Source of the DNA: Lomentospora prolificans
Taxonomy: Eukaryota; Ascomycota; Sordariomycetes; Microascales; Microascaceae
Length of the DNA: 64,000 nucleotides
Direction of reading: 5' to 3'
Assembly: GCA_029532625.1 (NCBI GenBank)
Contig: JARFXM010000005.1
Span: 620,001 to 684,000, forward strand
Under the pieces are notes generated by a model. The model was not told the DNA's origin. It ran no database searches and worked only from the letters and a program-made list of their open reading frames with translations. Position numbers and translations under genes: made by a program. Each line of letters starts with the position of its first letter. Within the stretch, counting starts at the first letter, position 1. Below, piece by piece: positions 53,101 to 64,000 of this stretch.

Positions 53101-55788
53101 CAGGCTTCAGGCTTTCGTAGAAGTGTATCCCCTTTGAGAGCTCGAAGCTGGAGGCCATGCGCCGAATCCAGGACTGATCAATGAAGGCGGTGTGGGGCAA
53201 AGTAACAATGAAAGAAATATTGTTGATGAAGCAGGCACTGGAGACTTTGACCGGCTTTTACTCGATGTGTCTCCAGCTTCCAGGGTATCAGTACAGCAGG
53301 CATGGGTGGGATGCATTGAACAACGCTGGCTTTGCCAAGACAAAGAGCAACATATCAAGACTCCCTCAAGGAACATTTTTCAAACCTGACCGGAACTTTG
53401 AGCTTTGGCGTCATCGACGCATTGAGAGGTACATTTTTATCCCCCTCTTGAGATGATGCTACCTCTCCTTGTATTGTCCCAGCCATGTGTCAAGCCCAGG
53501 TATCGGGCCGTCACGTCTGCCAGGGACAGACTCAATAGTCGAAACGGTTCCTCCAACCCGCTTAGGGCGGAACGGGGTATACCAGGGCATCAACAAGGGA
53601 AGAAACAAAGATGGGTGGGCAAACATCCCTAGCCCTTACCATACCTCGCCACTGGAAGGCATCAATGATGATGACTGTGGACAACGCTAACGCTGGCTGG
53701 CTGACCGCCTTCAAATCCATCACACCCAACGACTCCCAACAGAGGATTCATATCAAGTAGCCTGCCCTGGTTACTCTTATCTTCTGGAACAGGATTTGGA
53801 GCAGGGAAGAGCCAGGTCACTCTCACCGATCAGGGGATCCGTTCCAGGGTCTTGAAGCTAGCATTCAGAAAGGACGAGGCCCGAAGATCCCTCGCTGGCT
53901 GGCTGCACCCGCGGGCCTCCACGGGCTAGTTGGCATACACTACTGTACGAGACGTACATATGGCGCGGACCCGAGCCAAGACAGCGGTATATCCCAATAT
54001 TCTTGAGCCAATCCGTCGAGTGCCTGTGGGCAGATGGACTCTGTCCCATCCCGACCCTTGGTTGTCCGAAATCCTTCAGGGCCCCGACCACCCTATTGAG
54101 GGGCCAAGGGACGCAACATTGAACAGAACATGAATAGTGTGCTCTGAACGCGTTGCATATCTCTCCGAGCTCGTCAACACGCCCCACTGCCATCATACGT
54201 GGAAGCAAGACCTCGCCTGGCTCTTTGCAAGGTGGAACGAACAGTCACTCCTGCTGGGAGTTCCCCAGGCTCCACTTTGCTGCACATCAATGTCACTCCC
54301 TCCCAGGCAGAGACTGCAATGACTGCAGCCTTGCTGGTAGCTTCGAGTCTACCTGTCGCTAGTGTCATGATGCATCTGAGTGAGCATAGGAATTCCTTCC
54401 TTTCGGAGGAGGGGGGCTCTCGAGCTGATGATGGAGGCTTGCTGACGTCTTATTCCTTCCATCAATCTCGCCTCCTTTTACCCGTGTCACGCCCTGGGCC
54501 TCGACCTGCCCTGCCAGCCATGTTCTGCCTCACTCCTGCCTCCAAGGCATGGTGCACATGTAATAAAAAAAGGAATGCGCTTCACGGTATCGTCACTAGT
54601 ACCAGGTGTACTATGCTATTCCATAGTCTATTGTACCTTCACCTCCCTAACGTGATAAAGGTTACTTCTAACCCTTCCCTCCGTGCTAAATTGCCTGCGA
54701 TAGGTTGAGGTATGGATGTACTCCATACATCGCCTGGGAAATCACAAGAGCTCCTCCCTTCTCCGGGCGGTTCGCTCTGGCTCTGGCCTTTTTGCGCTAT
54801 AATCAAATGGCATATTTTTGCGCATAACCTGCGGGTGTGATTTACCAACTGGCAATTGGCTCCGTCGTTACGGTCATCCCCGCTGATGCCCCTACTAGTC
54901 TTCAACAAGCGGCAAGGAAGAGACACCAGCGTGTGGCTCTTGGTCCAATAATCACCGTGGTATCGTATCCTGTTCAACCCGTGTAAGGTATTTGGGTGGC
55001 GAGTGGCCCTCCCGAACAAATCTATCACATGTATCTTGATTTACAACGTCAGGACATTTTTTTCATCACTTCGAGCGAGACAGGTCTTTCGGCGATTAGC
55101 TGGTCGGGGTAGACGTTGGGGTCGGTCAATGGCCAGTCATCCTTCCCGATCGCCCGCTGATCTAATAATGGTCCATCTTCTTCATCCAACCTCCACCGCC
55201 AGCCATCCTGCACCCCCGGGGTATTATTGTCCAGGCCCGGCGTCATGGCCGCCTGGCCTGCATTCCTGCAGCTGGTTTCTGTGCAGTCAAGGAACTCGTC
55301 CAGCCCAAATGGACCGACCTTTGATGAACGTCATCTAGCGCTACCATTGGTCTGAAGGCAGCTCTTCGTCCCCGAAGCGGACAAACCCCGCGCAAATGAC
55401 AAAGGCGCGGCGCGGCTCCGAGTCCACCATTCCAATCGACTTGCGCTGGCTCTTCTGGCGCAGCGAGCGAATCGAATTTCTGGCAGTGATTGGCCGATTG
55501 GCCCCGAGCATTCCAGGTTTTTCCCAACACCACACCTACACCATTAGGTATTGCCTGTTAGTTTAGCTGGTTGATTGTTTCGAGTCATGGACTCCGCTCC
55601 CGATTGACCCGTGCTCCCCGTCGACATGGCCCGACAGCATCCCTCGTGAACCTCGGGTAATGGAACCTTGCGCATGGCCCGCCGAGTCAGGAGCCCACTC
55701 CCCAAACAACGCCCACACCACCAAATTGATTTGCTTCCTTGAATAGCCAGCAGGTGGACTAATACTGGTACCGTTCTCGCAAAGTGTT
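50130..55788. other. large intergenic stretch with a probable decayed gene
   Basis: About 5.7 kb. The left part is G-rich, with runs of 13 Gs (50422-50434) and 12 Gs (50949-50960). A T-rich tract is at 52255-52278. Minus-strand frames between about 54390 and 52890 look like broken coding sequence (see pseudogene entry). No intact gene, tRNA or element recognised. Confidence 0.45.
52894..53650 (-). pseudogene. probable decayed protein-coding gene, family unknown
   Basis: Reading minus from about 53650, one frame gives protein-like sequence interrupted by stops: MFAHPSLFLPLLMPWYTPFR, then GRRDGPIPGLDTWLGQYKER, LDMLLFVLAKPALFNAS and FIDQSWIRRMASSFELSKG. At about 53090 the sense shifts to another frame: EAHINTPISLVVKMGSNIPR, then LEIEAILTMSEVEGLAIKGG and a TAA at 52894. 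Most stops could come from a single C-to-T change (for example CGA or CAA). Some plus frames are open here too, so the strand call is moderate. I do not recognise the family. An alternative is chance open sequence. Confidence 0.3.
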
Positions 55789-56780
55789 ATGCAACCAACC
55801 ACAATGCGCGTCTTCACTAGGGTATCGGCAACTCCCGTTATTCGTTCCCACACCATTAACATTCGCTCCCTTCGCCCCTCGAACACTTCTTCCAGACGAC
55901 CCCTGGTATTAATACAGGGCTGGACTCTTCCTCCTGGTCTTACACACACCCCCAGTTTCCGTTGGTCATCCTCGGTCGCAATGGCGCAGGCTCCGCAGGA
56001 CTCGGTGAGCATCCTTAAACAATACACGGCGTGTGACATCTCGGATGCACTGCTTCGCCTCAAGGTTCCTGGAGCCGGATACCTTGCCGATATCGATCCT
56101 TACAACCAACCAGAGGGACCCGACGCTCCCATTACCATAGCCCCGGCATCAACAGTGCTGTTTGCCCCAAAGGGTGTAATTTTGGAGCAGCCAGCGAAAA
56201 ATATCCCCTCTGATGCTAACTGGTCCGACGTTACTGAGCCTGGTACGATTGCGATCCTCAGGCAGCCCGATGGTCAAAAAAACGCAGTGTGTGGCGGAAT
56301 CATGGCTCTCCGCATGAAAGTTCGCGGTGTGCAGGGAATCGTAGCCGTGGGAAGGGTTAGGGACCTCGATGAGCTGAGGAGTACTGGTCTTCCGGTAGGT
56401 TCTGCCTCTCTTCAGACCTCTTCGGGTTTGATGATGGCGCCCATGTGTAGACTGTTGCGCCCCGCAATCCTGACTCGTCTGCCCAGCGCTAAGTGAGTTC
56501 ACAGATCTGGGCGCGGGGACGCTCGACCGTGGGAGCTGGCGCCGGGAGCATTCCCTGGGCTGTACAGGTACCCCTCGAGGTGGACGGTACCATCGTCAAC
56601 CCCGGCGACCTTGTGTTCTGCGACCCCGCCAACGGTGTGGTGATCATTCCACAGGACAAGGTTGACGAGGTAGTCGACCTGCTGCCTAAGCTTACCAGCG
56701 CCGATGATAGGGTGAAGGAAGACGTGGCCGGGGGCATGTCAGTGCATGAGGCATTCAAGACTCACCGGGGCAAGCTGTAG
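55789..56780 (+). CDS. RraA-like / HMG-aldolase family protein
   Basis: Two exons (55789-56394, 56505-56780) give 293 aa from the first ATG. The 110-nt phase-0 intron (GTAGGT ... TTCACAG) joins RSTGLP to IWARGRSTVGAGAGS. The core from Met65 (ATG at 55981, MAQAPQDSVSILKQYTACDI) is 229 aa, the size of fungal RraA homologues such as yeast YER010C. It holds YTACDISDALLRLKVPGAG, a GGIMALRMKVRGVQGIV strand and GRVRDLDEL, whose Arg-Asp binds substrate and metal in HMG/CHA aldolases. The first 64 residues are rich in Arg, Ser and Thr with almost no acidic residues, like a mitochondrial presequence. Both starts may be used. Whether it is an aldolase, a decarboxylase or a regulator cannot be told from sequence alone. 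Confidence 0.9.
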
Positions 56781-58148
56781 CGAAGCCCGAAGAAACACTC
56801 CCTTCCTATCATCCTGCACATCCTCCCCTCTTTCTTCCGTCTCTCGAGGGAGTAGCCAAAGGTTGAATCACAACGGAATAAAGCGTCGGCAGTTGTCAAT
56901 TGTATGGGCTCCTCCTTCTGTTGACCCGATCTTGGCACCATTATCAAGGCTATTTCTCCAGGGCATTCATCGTACGAACTGAACAATGAGATACAAGGAA
57001 TAGAGCAAGGGTCTCTAGCCAAGCTCCACAATACACATCGAGAATGTCCAGATTCCTCCAATCCTTCTTCTTCCTTCCCTCTCCCCCACCCTTCCCGTCC
57101 GCTGTACATGTGGCCATGCCGGCTTCATGATGGTCACCAGACCCCCCATAATGATGGAATTAGGAGTCATGCCTTTGGGGATGCGGAGAAGTTTCACCCC
57201 TTTCTGCTCGGGCGCCATCTCTGCGTGGGGTTTTTGGTTCAATGTTGTCATCAATTCATTAAGACATGCTACCTCATACGCATGAGACAATTCATGATTA
57301 CCAAACAAAAACATGGCGACAGTTTGTTCGACGCCACCTAGATCAGGGGTTCGATTGGAAACGAGAGAGAGGCCCGGGGAAACAAGGTGAGCTGAGCGGC
57401 AAAGGGTGGCAGTTTTCTGCCACCTCGATGTTCGACAAGAGCCCTCTTCTCTGATTCCTTATCCCTTTCTGGGCCTTCTTCCCCTTCCATCCAATTGTTC
57501 CCCCGTATACCCTCTGAGGTGCAGGAATAAAAAGACGACAGAAAGTAATGCTGAAAAGAGAATGAGAAACCAAGATGTAGATGACACACAAGGAAACCGC
57601 AGAGAGAAGAAGAGGTGGAAGGGAAAAAAAAGAAAGGAAAAAAGAGAAAAAAAAAAGAAGAGAAGAAACAACCAGAAACCTGATGCCCCGATGCCCGAAC
57701 AATGACGAAAATGAACCCGGAAAATATCTTTCAGTGGACGAGAGGGAAAACACCAAAAGGCCTAGATGGAAAAGGCAGCCTTCTTCCCTCCCCCTGTTGC
57801 TCTTCCTCCATCCAAAGTAACGTTTCTCTGTGCTTTTTGTAATGACAATGATTCAACCTTGACATTCTTATTCCCTTGGAGACATTGCTTCTCAGGGACG
57901 GATCCTGAAGGCCCGGTCGGTGCAGCTCGATCCATAGCTGCTTGTGGACATTGTTGCCTACCCAAGCCCTCCGTAACAATCTTTGCTCCAACAAAGCAAG
58001 CTTTGCCCGTGCTGTGTAACCAGGGTGTCGATGTAACTATCTCCACTTCTCTCCATACCGATTATATTGCCTTGGACGAAGGAGTACGATGCTGGTTGCC
58101 TGGGGTACCTGTAGGGCAGGCAGTCCACATAGTGAAACGGCGTCCCGC
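56781..58148. other. convergent 3' region
   Basis: About 1.4 kb between the 3' ends of the RraA-like gene (plus) and the rid1-like gene (minus). Purine-rich, A/G-run segment at 57590-57665 on plus. No gene seen. Confidence 0.5.
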
Positions 58149-60506
58149 TCACGACAACCACGAGGTACCATCATCTCGACCGACGAGAGGCGCTGCGCGG
58201 CTCGACCCGCCCTCCAGCTCCAGACTGAGTTTGGGCATCTCGATCTTGGGGGGGGGCTCGATCTTCTTCTTCATGCCACCGGTAGACTTGACAGGGCTTC
58301 TAAGTTGATCAGGGGGTGGGCCGAAGCGTACATCCCTAACATCCCAGGTGTCCTCGGCGGCTGCGGCGACCCAGGTTCTCAAGGCCTCGTGGACGGCGCC
58401 GTAGAACTTTTCCTTGCAGAGGCGGAGGCTACCGCCAAGGCAGCGCTCCCAGCCCGAGATACGCAGCTCAGCACGCAACGCATTGCGGCCGTCAGCCGTC
58501 GGGGTGCAGGAGATGATGGCGTTCATTAGATCAAGATGCGAAGCAAGATAATTGGTTGCGTCCCACTCAACTCCGCCAACGTAGGGTGCAGCGGGGACGG
58601 GGGGTCGCTCCTGTGGGAAGTGGCGGGCCATGTATGCGAGGTCCGCACTGGCACTATCGAACCTGGTGCTGTGTGGCGAGGATGCTTGGGTCTCGTCGGG
58701 TTTGTTGAGAGCGATGACATTGAGGTGGTGCAGGAAGATCCAGAACACCTCCTTGGTTACGTTAGTGACCTCTTTGCACCAAACGCGGTAGGGGCGCTCG
58801 CGCCGCATTTCCAGGACGAAGGGTACGGGACGCTCATCCTCGGGGGGCTGCGGGTCCCGAAGATGATCAAGAACGGTCTTGGCACGGGAGATTCTCTCGT
58901 GTCCGGTCGCCGACTCGATGTAGGTAAAAAGGATTGAGATGATGATGTTTCGGGTCGTGAATTCGCTTGGTCCCTTCTTCTCCGGGTCAAAGAGCATATG
59001 GAGCAATTTTGGGAAGAGCGAGGCTTGGATTGAGTGAAGATACTGTAGGGCTAGGGCAGTTGTGCACAAGGCCTTGAGACAAAGAAGGGTCTCGTGAAGA
59101 AGTGCGTCTTCATGCTCCTCCCTGTCAACTTTATCAGTATTTACTTGCACTCCCTGCTCCCTTTTGGATTTGACTTACCTCCACTCAACTTCCATAATCC
59201 TGTTGAGGAGATCAACAATCTCCTTCATACCACCCTGCTGGATAAAGTCCTCAGTCCAGGTGACAGTCTCGTTTCTCAAGAGAAGTCGGAGTTTGTGCAG
59301 CTTGCCGACCTCGACCAACTCAGGCTTGGTCACCTTTCGAAGATAGGACACAAAATCACCCGGTCCCTGGCCGAGCTTAATCTTGGAAAGGAGACCACTT
59401 CCAGATGATGTGGAGATACCGGATAGTGGTCGATCGCTGCTGATAATGCTCTCAGTAGACTTGGTGCGAAAATGTCGCCCAAGGGTTCCCTCTACCCTCG
59501 ACTTCTTTCCGGAAGAGCCCGAATGCTTGCTGCCACGAGCGAGAGTGAAGCTCTTTCCACGAGTCCGCTTAGGCTTAGCTTCTTCCTGGTCATATCCAGG
59601 AGTAACGGCCGAGCCGGCCTCAGGGCTTGCCTCTTTCTCAACAGGCCTCGTATTCTCACCCTTGGCAGCCTGCATTTCGGCCCAGTCCTGGCGGATAAAC
59701 TCCATCTTGATGGTGTTGTTAAGATTCCTCATCTTATATCTCTGATTCTCGGGAATATTCCGCCTATTCAGCATAGCTTCGAGATGAGAGTCGATATCTT
59801 GGGGATCAATGTGTGGTTCGGCCAAGGTGGCATCCGAAGACTTGGATCTGGAGTGACCAAAAGCGGTATTGAGCCTGGGGCGGGAAGGCTTGGTGGGGGA
59901 TCTCTCCCAAGACGAGGTCTTGCCCGACGTCTTGGTGGGAGAGTTCATGGGCACGATTCGGTCGGATGAAGCATTGTTAGAGGTGAAATTGGGGTGAAAC
60001 GACCTAGGTCTTTGCTTCTTGTCCATATTCTCGGATTGCTGCGTGCCATATGTGCTGCCCGGTGTTCCGGGAACGGCATCCCTACAAAACTGGGAGTAAA
60101 TGGGCGTAGCTACGAAGGACCCGTCAGAGTGGTTGGGATCGGCCGGAGATCTATTCTCCTTATCCTTGGTCTGCCGTGTTTCCTCATCAACGAGGAGTTT
60201 CTGTAGACCTCGTATCGACTTCGGCCGGGTGAGAAGTCCGGCGAGGTTTGTGCCAGACTTGGTCTTCTTAGGCTTGGTAGGAGACACGTCCCTAGACTTG
60301 CCTCCGTTGGCCATTGCCTTTGTCAGAGTGGTAAAGGCATTTTTTGTTGGGGACCGGCCTCGAGGGTCGGTGCTGGGGGCTTGCTGCTGGGGAGGACGGC
60401 CATCTCGAGTCATCGGAGACATTCGATAGGGGATTTGATTCTGCTGGTTTTGCTGTATCTCGCCCAATGCGTTCTGATCCGTTCGTCTCTGATAGAGAGA
60501 CTTCAT
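58149..60506 (-). CDS. Rho-GTPase-binding protein, GBD/FH3 only (rid1-like)
   Basis: Two exons (60506-59179, 59121-58149) give 766 aa; the 57-nt intron (GTAAGT ... TTGACAG) joins IMEVEW to REEHEDALLHETLLCLKAL. The start MKSLYQRRTDQNALGEIQQ is the first ATG. Residues 1-230 are disordered, with many SPTK and SPT sites suited to proline-directed kinases. From about residue 234 (DPQDIDSHLEAMLNRRNIPE) runs a diaphanous-type GTPase-binding and FH3 armadillo region (GPGDFVSYLRKVTKPELVEV, LRNETVTWTEDFIQQGG). There is no FH1 proline stretch or FH2 domain, so it is not a truncated formin such as SepA but matches fungal rid1-type proteins. Expected to bind active Rho/Cdc42 at polarity or division sites. 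Ends with a short Lys/Pro-rich tail. Confidence 0.88.
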
Positions 60507-61304
60507 GGTATCACCATTGGGGAGGGGGAGGGAGAAGGTGTCGTATCGATAAAGGAGATACCAGAGAAGGCTGGCGGATGGAATATGTGAAGAGAATAAC
60601 ACAGTCAATTAAAACAAAGAGTTAAAGAATAATATTGGGTGACTATGGATCCAGGAAACGAAAAAAAAAAAAAACGATCCACGACAAAAAGTCAAGACCC
60701 AAGTTCCAAGGTGTGCCCGAGAGGAATATTGTTGTCTGGCTGATCCTGTTTCCCGGTAAAAACGGGCTTGGAGGTGGTGCAAGCGCATGTGTTCGTTGTC
60801 GTTGACGAGGGGCTTTCGGAGAGGAAAGTGCGGTGGGAATGTAAATTGTCGTGGGGCGTTGCCTGGAGCAACCACCGACCGACTTGGTGGTGGTGGTGCT
60901 GGAATTGGCCGCTTCACCACTTCGCTAATGCGTCTACATATGCATCGTCATCGCTCCAATCCCGAATTAACCTCTGGTACAGGTAGGCTTGACATGGATA
61001 AAATACGAGAAATGCCGCCTGTTCTCACAAAAAGCGATCGAAACACCAGGGCAACACGGTGACCACCCGGGAGCGTCATTCTTCAGCCGCATGCATCGTT
61101 GACGTTCATTTCTCACAACTTACGGCGAATAACAGCCCACTCTAACATGGAAATAATGAAATAATCAAGTTACCTCTACAAGAAGTCCGACGACGCCACC
61201 CAGCAGCCAACCCAAGACATCCCAACAAGGCTTGGTCGAGCCGGTGGGCCAGCAAAATCTCATCCCGTGCCGCCAGCTCCATTGCCCTGGACCTCTACGA
61301 CCTC
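60507..61304. other. intergenic: promoter of the rid1-like gene
   Basis: About 800 bases between two minus-strand genes, with an A-run at 60660-60674 and a (GGT)n stretch near 60885-60898. No other feature recognised. Confidence 0.5.
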
Positions 61305-62823
61305 TTACTCATCTTCCTCCTCTTCGACCTGCCAATACCGCTCATCGTCGCCTTCATCCTCGTCATCATCGTAATCCTCGTAGTTCTGACTCTCGAAACC
61401 GAACCAAGCTCGTTTTGGCTTCCTACCTTCCTTTCGGCAGCGATTCAGGAGGTCATCGTCAATGCCGAAAAACTCTCGGCCCTCCTCCGTTTGTGTCATC
61501 CAGCGTTCATAGTTTACTTCAATTTCTATCAAGACCTGGGAAACCAAGCCTAACCCTCGCAGACCTTGCTTCGTGTCAAATGGGCGCAGCAGAGTGAGGA
61601 CAGACTCGATGAGGAACTTGGAATACCTCTTGCTCCACAGAACTTCTTGAAAATTAAATTGTAGCGCCCCACGGCACTTCCCCGAACCCGCCGGATTGCA
61701 ATGCGGGCATTCCACCGGAAAGGCGTGATGGCACTCCTCTGTGAATTCATGCTTACAGCCTCCGTAAATGCAGGAGCACTCTTTTCTGGAAGTGTAACAA
61801 CCAAATGGCCCTTGCCGACATATTGAGACGTGGCTATGATGGTAGTCGCAGTTATCGCACCCGCGAAACGGAGGCGGTTCATGGCCCGTCATCATTCGAT
61901 AGATAACAGAGCCAAGGTCCCAAAGCTCTTCGCTAACAGTATACAAAGTCTAATCATTTGGCCAAGTCAGTAGGAACATGAACGTGTCTTCGCTTGCCAT
62001 CTCGACTCACTTTGATGGGGTTCTCTTGGTTCCAGCCAAAACGAATGCTGTCCCAGTTCGCCATCTTCCCGTCACGCAGCGAAGCTACCACCGGCCCGCG
62101 ATTGGAAAACTCTGCAGCCCTGTCTGTACACTGCTTGCCCGAGATGAAGGCTTTGCTGAAATTGCCCAGCTTGCAGGGCCCATACTTCTCCTGTCCCCGG
62201 GGTAGCTGGAAGAAAATGTTCTCGGGCTTGACGGCCCCGTGCAAGATGGGAAACCAGTCGTCGTCGACGGCCCGAATCTCCTGAACCTCGGGAACAGTGT
62301 CCGAGCAGAAGAATCGTTGACCGGTGTGCAGCCAGAGGAGTCCTTTGAAGACCGATCTCAGCACGTGCCAGCACAGAGACTCGGGCATATAGTAGCGTGC
62401 CGTGTGCTCTCGCGCGACGTATTTATCGTAAAAGAGCTCCATGAGACTCCCTCCGTCGCAATAGTCCCACACGAGCCAAATGTGGTGGACCTTATCCGAG
62501 TCGTCGTCGGTGTTGGAGTGTTTCTGGTTGATCACGCCCGCGAGAGAGACGAGGTTCTCGTGGTTCAGGAGCTGGGAAAGGACGCGGTCCATGCCGCACT
62601 CCGAAAGGAGACCTGCGAGACCGCGAGCGTCGTCTAGTCGTCCATCTGCGACGTCGTTGCCCTTTTTCACGGCTTCCATGAGCCCGTCGAATTCTTCGAG
62701 CCGGCGGGCCACGAAGGGCTCCCGATCGGATATGCGTTCGGCGAGCCAGACGTCATCTTGGATGCGCTTGACAAGTTGGAACTCGTGGCTGAGATATCCC
62801 GCCGAAGGGGTTACGAGTGCCAT
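61305..62823 (-). CDS. protein-kinase-fold protein, predicted pseudokinase with Cys-rich insert
   Basis: Two exons (62823-62011, 61949-61305) give 485 aa; the 61-nt phase-0 intron (GTGAGT ... GATTAG) joins ENPIK to TLYTVSEELWDLGSVIYRMM. The fold is kinase-like: N-lobe, hinge IWLVWDYCDGGSLMELF, a catalytic-loop counterpart ILHGAVKPENIFF and an alpha-F-like EELWDLGSVIYRMMTGHEPP. Key residues are lost: the Gly loop reads KRIQDDVWLAER, the VAIK Lys is Arg (VARRL, 38-42), HRD is HGA (195-197) and DFG is NFS (221-223). Residues 302-363 form an insert with eleven Cys and several His. The C-terminus is acidic, ending QVEEEEDE. Catalysis is unlikely; scaffolding or sensing is an inference. I do not recognise a named orthologue. 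Same strand as the rid1-like gene downstream. Confidence 0.88.
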
Positions 62824-63685
62824 TTTTTTCCCTATATTGCTTCGACTACGGATATCGCGGTTGAGCACAACGAACTACGGCTGCTCATTTGGTTGAGCGA
62901 GGAGGTATAGATATCGAGAGCTCATAGTCGTGTCTACAGCTCCCTGGAATGAGCGATTGCTTCCAGTGGAATGTCTCCCATTCCGACACTCGCACCATTA
63001 CACTGTGGCAGATTGTAGGCCTCCTCGTCTCCCAGTCCGGAGAACTACTCTTTTGTACATCGTACATCTTAAAACCTGCGATCGCTTCCGTGAGGGAGGT
63101 CTTATACACACCACATTACACCTCATATTTTCTGTTCACACGCGCTTACCTATTTATAAACCGCTGTAAGTGACCACGTTGCTAGAACCTACGAGACTGA
63201 TAGCTCCGTAGTCGCCGGATCAAGCATCCTCACCGGCCGAGGAAGTGTATTCGCAATATCAGCTCCCCCTTCGTGATCACCTGGACAATGAACCAGAGAA
63301 CGAAAAATGTATACTGAGTAAGCAGCTTTATCGACATGTTACGAAACAGCCAGCTGATGGAGCCTTTAGTACATTACGGAAGCCCTGGTTCCTCAAGCGT
63401 CGGACGTTTTAATCTAAACCGGCGACCCTCAATGCGCAACCGATTGGGTCGCTCAGCATTATCGCTTGCTATAAACCTAAGCACCATTTCTTGGTTACGA
63501 TCGAAGGAGAAACGAGTGGGGGCTTAGTATCAGTATAATCAAACATAATGACGAGGTTCTGAGCCGCAGAGGTCCTTCGAATTCTTACAGCTATATTCTC
63601 GTGGTAGGTTGGAAGGTGACCGTTAGATAATGGCGCAACAGCTAGCGTTTGGAAGGACAAGAAACTTTTGGGAGGGTAGCGGAAT
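62824..63685. other. intergenic: promoter of the kinase-like gene
   Basis: About 860 bases between the kinase-like gene start and the 3' end of the right-edge gene, both minus. No feature recognised. Confidence 0.5.
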
Positions 63686-64000
63686 TCATTTGATCTTGAG
63701 GGAATAGGTCGCAGCCACAAAGCCTAGCGCCACGTAAATGGAAGGACGGGAAAGCCGCAGAACCACCAGCGCGTCCACAGGTCCGAACAATCGGCGCAGA
63801 ATCGTTGGGTCGCAGCGGTTTTGGAAATGCGTGCGGAGCGGGTGCTGGGGGTCTTGGAGCCACGCAGAGATCCGAGACGCCACTGAATAGAGTTACGATC
63901 GGCAAGCCGTGAGGCCTGATGGGGCCAGCGCACCTTGGATAAACCCAGGAACTCCGCCAAGTTAAGCAGCGTTGAGCTGTCGATCCGTCCCTCTTTTCTT
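63686..64000 (-). CDS. 3' end of an unidentified gene, cut by the window edge
   Basis: The last 65 codons (63883-63689, TGA at 63686) read well as protein: ASRISAWLQDPQHPLRTHFQ, then PTILRRLFGPVDALVVLRLS and a hydrophobic end IYVALGFVAATYSLKIK. Upstream, codons in a different frame also look real (DSSTLLNLAEFLGLSK, about 63930-63985). The change of frame near 63884-63930 could be an intron (acceptor CTCTATTCAG) or a frameshift; no donor keeps the frame cleanly. Family unknown; a C-terminal membrane segment is possible. Confidence 0.45.

Noticed and set aside
54199..54708. 169-codon plus-strand frame
   Set aside because: Composition is biased to Ser/Leu/Pro, both strands are open, and there is no start context, splice logic or recognisable family.
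58149..60506. Truncated SepA/Bni1 formin
   Set aside because: The protein ends in a defined tail with no FH1/FH2 remnants downstream, and its length matches stand-alone rid1-type proteins.

Overview
The window looks like nuclear DNA of a filamentous ascomycete (Pezizomycotina, most likely Sordariomycetes). Most genes carry short introns (57-206 nt) with GT..AG ends and CTAAC/CTGAC-type branch sites. The gene set is fungal: Zn2Cys6 factor, ERG27, SCT1, APD1, rid1-like protein. A single dispersed 5S rRNA gene is present, and one DNA transposon is riddled with TAG stops of the kind left by repeat-induced point mutation (RIP). Gene density is low, with gaps of 1-9.5 kb between genes. I found no CRISPR array, operon, plasmid or phage feature, and I recognised no tRNA gene.

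Layout. The left edge (1-329, minus) holds the start-side part of a dsRNA-binding-like protein gene. After about 9.5 kb without a recognisable gene come the farnesyltransferase beta subunit (9897-11866, minus) and an acidic protein with two zinc-knuckle-like motifs (12856-13920, minus). A plus-strand block follows: a Zn2Cys6 regulator (19442-21950), tetra-ubiquitin (24683-25670), the 5S rRNA gene (26020-26139), a BRAP2/Etp1-type RING-UBP protein (26746-28897) and the SCT1-type glycerol-3-phosphate acyltransferase (31329-33774). A 1.5-kb Tc1/mariner element with 36-bp inverted repeats and a TA duplication lies at 36081-37580. Then come APD1-like (38208-39436) and ERG27-like (40350-41986) genes on plus.

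The right third has an MFS transporter (42572-44247), the cytochrome bc1 subunit QCR6 (47295-48268) and a WBP2-like GRAM protein (49242-50129), all minus. An RraA-like protein (55789-56780) is on plus. A rid1-like GBD/FH3 protein without FH1/FH2 (58149-60506) and a degenerate kinase-fold protein with a cysteine-rich insert (61305-62823) are on minus. The right edge holds the 3' end of one more minus-strand gene. A decayed coding stretch is likely near 52.9-53.65 kb.

The genes are mostly unrelated housekeeping functions: prenylation, ubiquitin, glycerolipid and sterol synthesis, respiration, Fe-S protein, Rho signalling. They do not form a pathway cluster. The least ordinary items are the predicted pseudokinase with its Cys-rich module, the RIP-inactivated DD34E transposon, the zinc-knuckle-like acidic protein, and the alternative start of the RraA-like gene. 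All exon boundaries were derived by hand from splice consensus plus frame and family continuity.
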